Below the pieces are notes generated by a model, which did not search any database, was not told the origin of the DNA, and saw only the letters and a list, made by a program, of their open reading frames with translations. Below are positions 59,212 to 64,000 of a stretch of 64,000 nucleotides of DNA, in pieces. A program made the position numbers and the translations under genes. How positions within the stretch are numbered: the stretch's first letter is position 1; each line of letters begins with the position of its first letter. Origin of the DNA: Chytridium lagenaria. Lineage: Eukaryota; Chytridiomycota; Chytridiomycetes; Chytridiales; Chytridiaceae. The stretch is taken from NCBI GenBank assembly GCA_025449115.1, contig JAHLKC010000050.1, forward strand, positions 124,001-188,000, given 5' to 3'.

Positions 59212-60610
59212 ACTCTTGGTTGTGAACGCGTTTATTTTTATTTTTTATGTACGATATTTTTTTCAGTTGTCTGTTAAAGGCGTGAATGTGGTTTATTCGC
59301 CCCCCCTATGCATCGCTCCTGTTTGCTTTTATTATTTTATTTTTTTATGAGGGGGAGCAATGTTTTATTATATTTTGGTGCAAGTAGGCAAACAAAAAAG
59401 AAGAATAGAAAAGATGTATGAAAATAATGTATTTCCTTCAACTTTTTCTTTCTATATACCCACACACAACAACTATTTACAGATTACCCTTCTTCTCCTT
59501 CTTTCGGGTTTGCGCTCTTTTGTATCTGTTTTTTTCCTGCACCCAACGGGACAAACGGGAATCACAATGCAACTCCCCGACCCCACACCCATCGCCCCCT
59601 CGTCGTGTGAGGCCCCTCATCGATTCCCGTTCTTTGCACATGCCAGCCAGCAAAAGCATTCGACGCAACCTACTTTATTAGGCCAAAAAAGAACAACAAA
59701 CAAAGCAAACTCCGACATTTCTAGTTATTATCGCGTGCTTGAGAATTCATGCCGATAAAAGAAAAACAAAGATGCAGTCGGTTGCAAATGTCCTCCAAGC
59801 ACGAGCCTTTCACCTTTTTTTCCCCCTTTTTTTCTTTACGTCATTCCATTGTGCATAAAGATGGGGGTGGGGAAATCGATGAGTTTGAAACTCCGCTTGA
59901 ACTCGGGTGTTCTTTTTATTTTATTTTTTGCTTTTTAGTTTCTGGGTTGACCCACCCACGGGTTAAATAAATAATTTTTCTTTTGGTTTTGGAAGTGACG
60001 TTTTCCGTCATCGATGGTGTGACGTCATGTTACACGAGATTCGATTCCTGCGCTTTTCAAACACGTTGTTGGGAGACACGTGATATGATGGAGGTTGTTG
60101 TTTTTTTTTGTTTTTTTTTTTTGGGGGATAAGGGTGGACGCCTGAACGGCTCTGGTCGTTTCATTCATGCTGTCTTTTTATAATGTCACGTTTTTTTTTA
60201 AAATGGTGAACTGGGGGAAAGTGTGCGTTGTTATGTTGTTTTTGTTCGTCACGTTTTTTCCTGTGGGAAAAAAGGCATGACGTCTCTGTGAGTTCATACC
60301 TTCCAGCAATGGTTTCTTTTGGGAGGGCTTTTTGTGGCGTTTTCGGTTTTTTTTTGTTTGGTTGTATTGGGAAGGAGTTGCCAGTTTTGAACGGGAACAT
60401 GCGTGACGAGGTTTAAGAAAGGACGTCATGTTTGTATGCTGTTTTTCAAGTGCGGTGACGGTGTGGCGGTGTGTCTTTTTTTTCTTTTTCTTGTTTGAGA
60501 TCACTATCAGGGTTCACGCTTTTCGTTTGTATAGTGGGTGCCACCTTATACCCACCGACGTTGTTTTTTATTAACGAGTCGTTGAGCATCTTTCATTTTA
60601 ATACATTGCA
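59212..60610. other. Intergenic region, T-rich, with scattered GTCACG/TGACGT motifs
   Basis: 3' flank of the bHLH gene and noncoding DNA rich in T runs. Several CRE-like GACGTCA or TGACG motifs occur at 59995-60430, a density that may be chance in this composition. No supported gene. Confidence 0.45.
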
Positions 60611-61075
60611 AAGACGGCGTTGGGTGGCGACCTTACACTCATAAAGTCATTGGACGACATGATCGGATAAGCTCCATGTGTTCTTTATCGCTTTTCATGC
60701 ATGAGCAAGCGGTCTTTAATACGAAACGTTGTTTGTTGATTTTGACTTCAAAACTGTCAAGACGGCGGTGGGCGGCGACCTTACACCCATAAAGTCATTG
60801 GACGACATGATCAGATAAGTTACATGTGTTGTTTTCACTTTTTCATGCGGTCTTTGTCGAAACGTTCTTTTGTTTTCATACATCTTGAATCGCTTAAAGA
60901 CGGCGTTGCATACATCTTGAATTACTTAACGAAGGCGTTGGGTGGCTCGACCTTATACTAATGAGCTATTGGACGACACGATCAGATAAGTTTTGATGTG
61001 ATGCGTTATTTTATCAATTTTCATGCATGAGCAGCGGTCATCGATACGCTATAAAAGTTTTTGTTGTTGCCCTTC
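60611..61075 (+). repeat. Tandem satellite, about 140-150-base unit, three copies plus a short one
   Basis: Copies start at 60611, 60759, 60897 (truncated to about 32 bases) and 60929. Shared blocks in order: AAGACGGCGTTGGGTGGCG, ACCTTACAC, ATTGGACGACATGATC, GATAAG, TTTTCATGCATGAGCA and GCGGTC. A further decayed copy may begin near 60530 (GGTGCCACCTTATACCCA). No open frame is shared. Confidence 0.85.
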
Positions 61076-63179
61076 ATACATCAGGTCGTTATTAATGTAT
61101 AAGAGAATTCACGTCACAGGATTGCCCGAACATAAAAAGTATACATGGGATAGCCTCTTAAGGGATTGAGGTTTTAGACAGCTTTTTATATTGAAAGGAG
61201 GGGCTGCGTTAGATTTCGCGATGGTCTAATATTAATCAATAAAACTGATCTAGTCCTTTTTTTTTTTTTTTTTTTTTTTTGTTAAAGTCGAAGTAACTGG
61301 TGTTTTGATTATTTAATTCTTTACTTTTTTTTGTTATTTAATTTTTCGTATTTGGATTTACGGATAAGATCGCTCGTTAAAACTACTGCACTCTCTACGC
61401 AGATACTCCAAAAGATTGCCCAAGTTGTCACATAACTTTGATCTAAATGCTTACCGTTTCGCCCATATGCTTTGCACCCCTCCCCCCCCCCCTAGAAATC
61501 TAAAAGAAGAATATTGACTGTCCAATATCCTGTGTGCAGTTGAGTGGTCTTTTGTTCTCTAGTACACCAGTCAATAGATTAGATTAAAGAATCTACTGAC
61601 ATTCATCGCACTGAGTCTTTCAATTTCTGTAAATAAACGCTTAACCAAAAGGTGTATAATTACAGAAATCTCTTCTGACTTGCAATGGGTCCAATATCAG
61701 TCCTTCTTCCAGAACGCTCATAAAGTTTTTTTCTTTCCAAAAAAAAAGTTTTAGGTTTATCTAGAAAAAAATATAAAACCATTCGACGAATCCCAAATGA
61801 TACCATGGACATGGCTGATGTTCCAAGGAAGCCGGTCAAGTCGAAAACAGCAATTCCTGCAATGCTTTCTTGACAAAACCAGGTCTAACACTGCTGTATG
61901 ACATTTTGCTCCTCCTATGGACATAGAGTTCAAGTAGCATGGCCAGATTTGACATTTGCTCCTGCGGATATGATAGTTCTAGCATACCAAGGTGTTTGCT
62001 ATCCCCAACATCAGTATGAGCAAAAAAGCAGAGCATGCATTTTATCTGCCGCCACCTCTGCGTCATCTGCTGCTCCCCTCCACTCCAGTACCAGCCTCAA
62101 ATACCAGACGAATGCATGCACTACAGCTGTGCTTCCACCGCACCATTTGTATCATCATAGATCAGTCAAGATGCTCTTTCCACCACAGTCTTACCTCCCT
62201 CTCCAAAGGCACTGTGTGTGAATATATTCCTGTTATTGTGCTTGATGATGTATGTGATTATGAGACAACATAGGCTTATGAAATTTTACCAGATTGAACT
62301 TCAGAAGGCGACATGTGAAATTCTTGATGATGGAAAAAAAGTTGGTAGAACTTGTAGAATCTCGCCATGCTGGAGGGATAATAGAAGTTGTTTGATCTTC
62401 TGTGTTTTTCAAGAGACTGTAAATAGTTCTACACCTTAGATGTAGTTTAACGAAAGTGGATAACTTTGACTTTGCTGGTTGCTTAAAGTTTCGCTCAAAC
62501 AGCTAATCATTGGTACCGTCTGCTGTGAAAGGCATAGTTGTATCTTAAAAAATGAAGAATATGAATAAACAAGTAGTAGGTAAGATATAAGAAAGAGAAA
62601 TTTTGATGTTTTTGAATGTAGCTGGAGTTTTTTGGCTATAGTTTAGGAGCAAAAAGAAAGCCGCACTTACTGAGCTTGAAATGCTTCCTATGTAGACTTC
62701 ATAAATTGTACTGCATTAACCACAAAATTCTCTCTGAATTAACCTCTAATTGACTTGTCATAACTTCCTTTGGTTGATTTCAATACGATTCCCCAGCAAA
62801 GCTTCCCGCTGGGGAGATGTTTGACAAAAACAACGAGTCGTGCACCTATTAAAAATGGATCCAACGTTGATACCGTAGTTTCAATGGAGCAAGCAACAAT
62901 TCCGGCTGCTAATAAAATCGGGTGTTGCTTGCCCCATTGGACTTAGGTTTTTTTTTATTAATAAATAAATCAGGAAAAAAGGGAATAAGTTATCCATCCA
63001 ATCAAGAGATTACGTCATAAAAGGCCAGAACAGTTGGGGGGACCGTTTTTTTTTAATCGTAAGGTGAAGTCACATGTCCGAACCTTTACGACACACTTAT
63101 TGCTAATAAGCGAACTCGTTAAACACATCACTTTATATAAAAAAAAACTTATGGTGGAGAGATTGGGAAGCTCAAGCAA
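61076..63179. other. Gene-poor region with T(22) run and an unassigned frame
   Basis: A poly-T run at 61258-61280 follows the satellite. Between 61800 and 62260 plus-strand frames read AWPDLTFAPADMIVLAYQGV and KSRACILSAATSASSAAPLH without a recognisable family; the segment could be a decayed gene or retroelement. Nothing else is supported. Confidence 0.4.
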
Positions 63180-64000
63180 ATGGGAAGTCCATGCGCTCGT
63201 TTGCGCTACAAAATGGAGTCCAGCCATCCCAATTATCCCGGTGGAAAAGCAATACGAGAAGTTCCTCGAAACCGAAAGGAATTGACTGGCAAGTTCACTT
63301 TGAACTCTGGCCCTAAACGCAACGGAATTGAGGAGGATCTCGGCACGTTTCTCACTGGTAAGACACTGCTTAACCTCAGTGATCCTCCCTTACTCCCCAC
63401 TAAAACTCATAAAAGGTTATGTTGACGGTGAAATAAATCACGAAAAACACTGCGATGTGAAAACACTTGCCATGGCTGTGTTGAAACAACAACCAGAGTT
63501 TTTGCGACTGCATCCCATAAGGCAAGGCTCCCGACAGCCCCATCACAACTTGCACTTCGAGAGGAGATCCCTGACCCAGAAAATCCTTTGGACGACGGTA
63601 ATCCCTGCTGGTATTTTGGACGGGCAGTTGCCACGAAACGTGCAGGATAAACTAGGCCAGATCCGGAAGGTTTCAAGTTGGGTACGGCGCACTTTTGAGT
63701 GACAATGGTTATACTGTTAACCGTTGCATCACCCACATAGCACAAACCTTGTCCATCACCGAGCTCGAAATTGAAGATTTTCGTCAGTTTGGTTGAGCAT
63801 CATGCGGACTTCAATATAAAACCATCTCGTGTTGGCAACATGGATCAAAAAAATGTCCAATTTGATTTGATGTTTAATACCACTATTGCCAAAACGGGGA
63901 CTAAAAACCATTTCGTTGAAAGCACCGAAGAAAAAGGAGGTTCGAATTTTTGTTTGAATTTGTTTTTCTATTATTTTCATCACTTGACGCTGATGCGCAT
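63180..64000 (+). CDS. Unrecognised coding-like region running off the right edge
   Basis: First exon-like segment MESSHPNYPGGKAIREV to LGTFLTG ends at a GTAAGAC donor (63359). An acceptor before 63416 leads to YVDGEINHEKHCDVKTLAMA. After frame breaks the sequence reads LREEIPDPENPLDDGNPCWY, CITHIAQTLSITELEIEDFR and DQKNVQFDLMFNTTIAKTG to the window end. Texture and splice sites look genuine, but the family is not recognised and the gene is incomplete. Confidence 0.35.

Noticed and set aside
59990..60430. Cluster of TGACGT/CRE-like motifs as a regulatory array
   Set aside because: Spacing is irregular and the motif is short; it may be chance in this T-rich DNA.
60611..61075. Satellite as a CRISPR array
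   Set aside because: Units are about 140-150 bases without short uniform repeats and unique spacers, and the host is a eukaryote.
1..64000. tRNA and rRNA genes
   Set aside because: By eye I found no cloverleaf with a convincing GGTTCGA box, nor rRNA-conserved sequence; a tRNAscan-SE or Infernal run would be decisive.

Overview
The window is nuclear DNA of a fungus, most likely an early-diverging (zoosporic or Mucoromycota-like) lineage. Short GT-AG introns of about 43-150 bases with CTAAC/CTAAT-type branch sites, a Zn2Cys6 factor with a fungal-specific middle domain, squalene synthase, an Sso1-type syntaxin and a CBS/PB1 membrane protein all point to fungi. Paired single-pass surface proteins with a cytoplasmic SH3 domain, and long poly-Gln/His tracts, suggest a lineage outside the well-studied yeasts and moulds. 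The species cannot be named from sequence alone. TAA, TAG and TGA all end genes, so the code looks standard.

The most important caveat is quality. Nearly every recognisable gene, including the normally indispensable squalene synthase and the exocytic syntaxin, needs several one-base corrections before its conserved protein reads through. The breaks lie in mixed contexts with no shared slippery site, so I read them as uncorrected assembly indels, not pseudogenes or programmed frameshifts. Gene ends below are therefore outer limits of the recognisable coding signal.

Layout: 1.4-7.8 kb holds two head-to-head paralogous SH3 membrane proteins, one with about ten Tyr/Pro-rich repeats. 9-12 kb is a membrane-anchored PhoD-type phosphatase. 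12.2-15.7 kb is a surface protein with propeller-like repeats on the minus strand. 16.5-19.9 kb is a secreted Ser/Thr-rich mucin-like protein. 20.0-20.7 kb is a ZNF830-like protein without its zinc finger. 21.2-25.8 kb is a compact trio: dienelactone hydrolase, cytochrome P450, dienelactone hydrolase. 26-31.4 kb carries a basic nuclear-type protein, a CBS/PB1 membrane protein and a calmodulin-like protein. 32-35.4 kb is a large unrecognised coding region. 35.6-37.2 kb is squalene synthase, 38-41.7 kb the Zn2Cys6 regulator, 42.5-44.9 kb a PARN-type deadenylase, 45.5-47.1 kb a syntaxin, 47.2-49.0 kb a subtilase.

From 49 to 57 kb the window is gene-poor. It holds a 503-base non-autonomous hAT-type element with a perfect 8-base target duplication, a small dispersed repeat family and simple repeats. 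57.2-59.2 kb is a bHLH factor with poly-Gln/His tracts. Beyond it lie a tandem satellite (60.6-61.1 kb) and a coding-like fragment running off the right end. The left quarter is dominated by cell-surface and secreted proteins and the middle by metabolism and housekeeping; apart from the hydrolase/P450 trio and the paralogous receptor pair I see no functional clustering.
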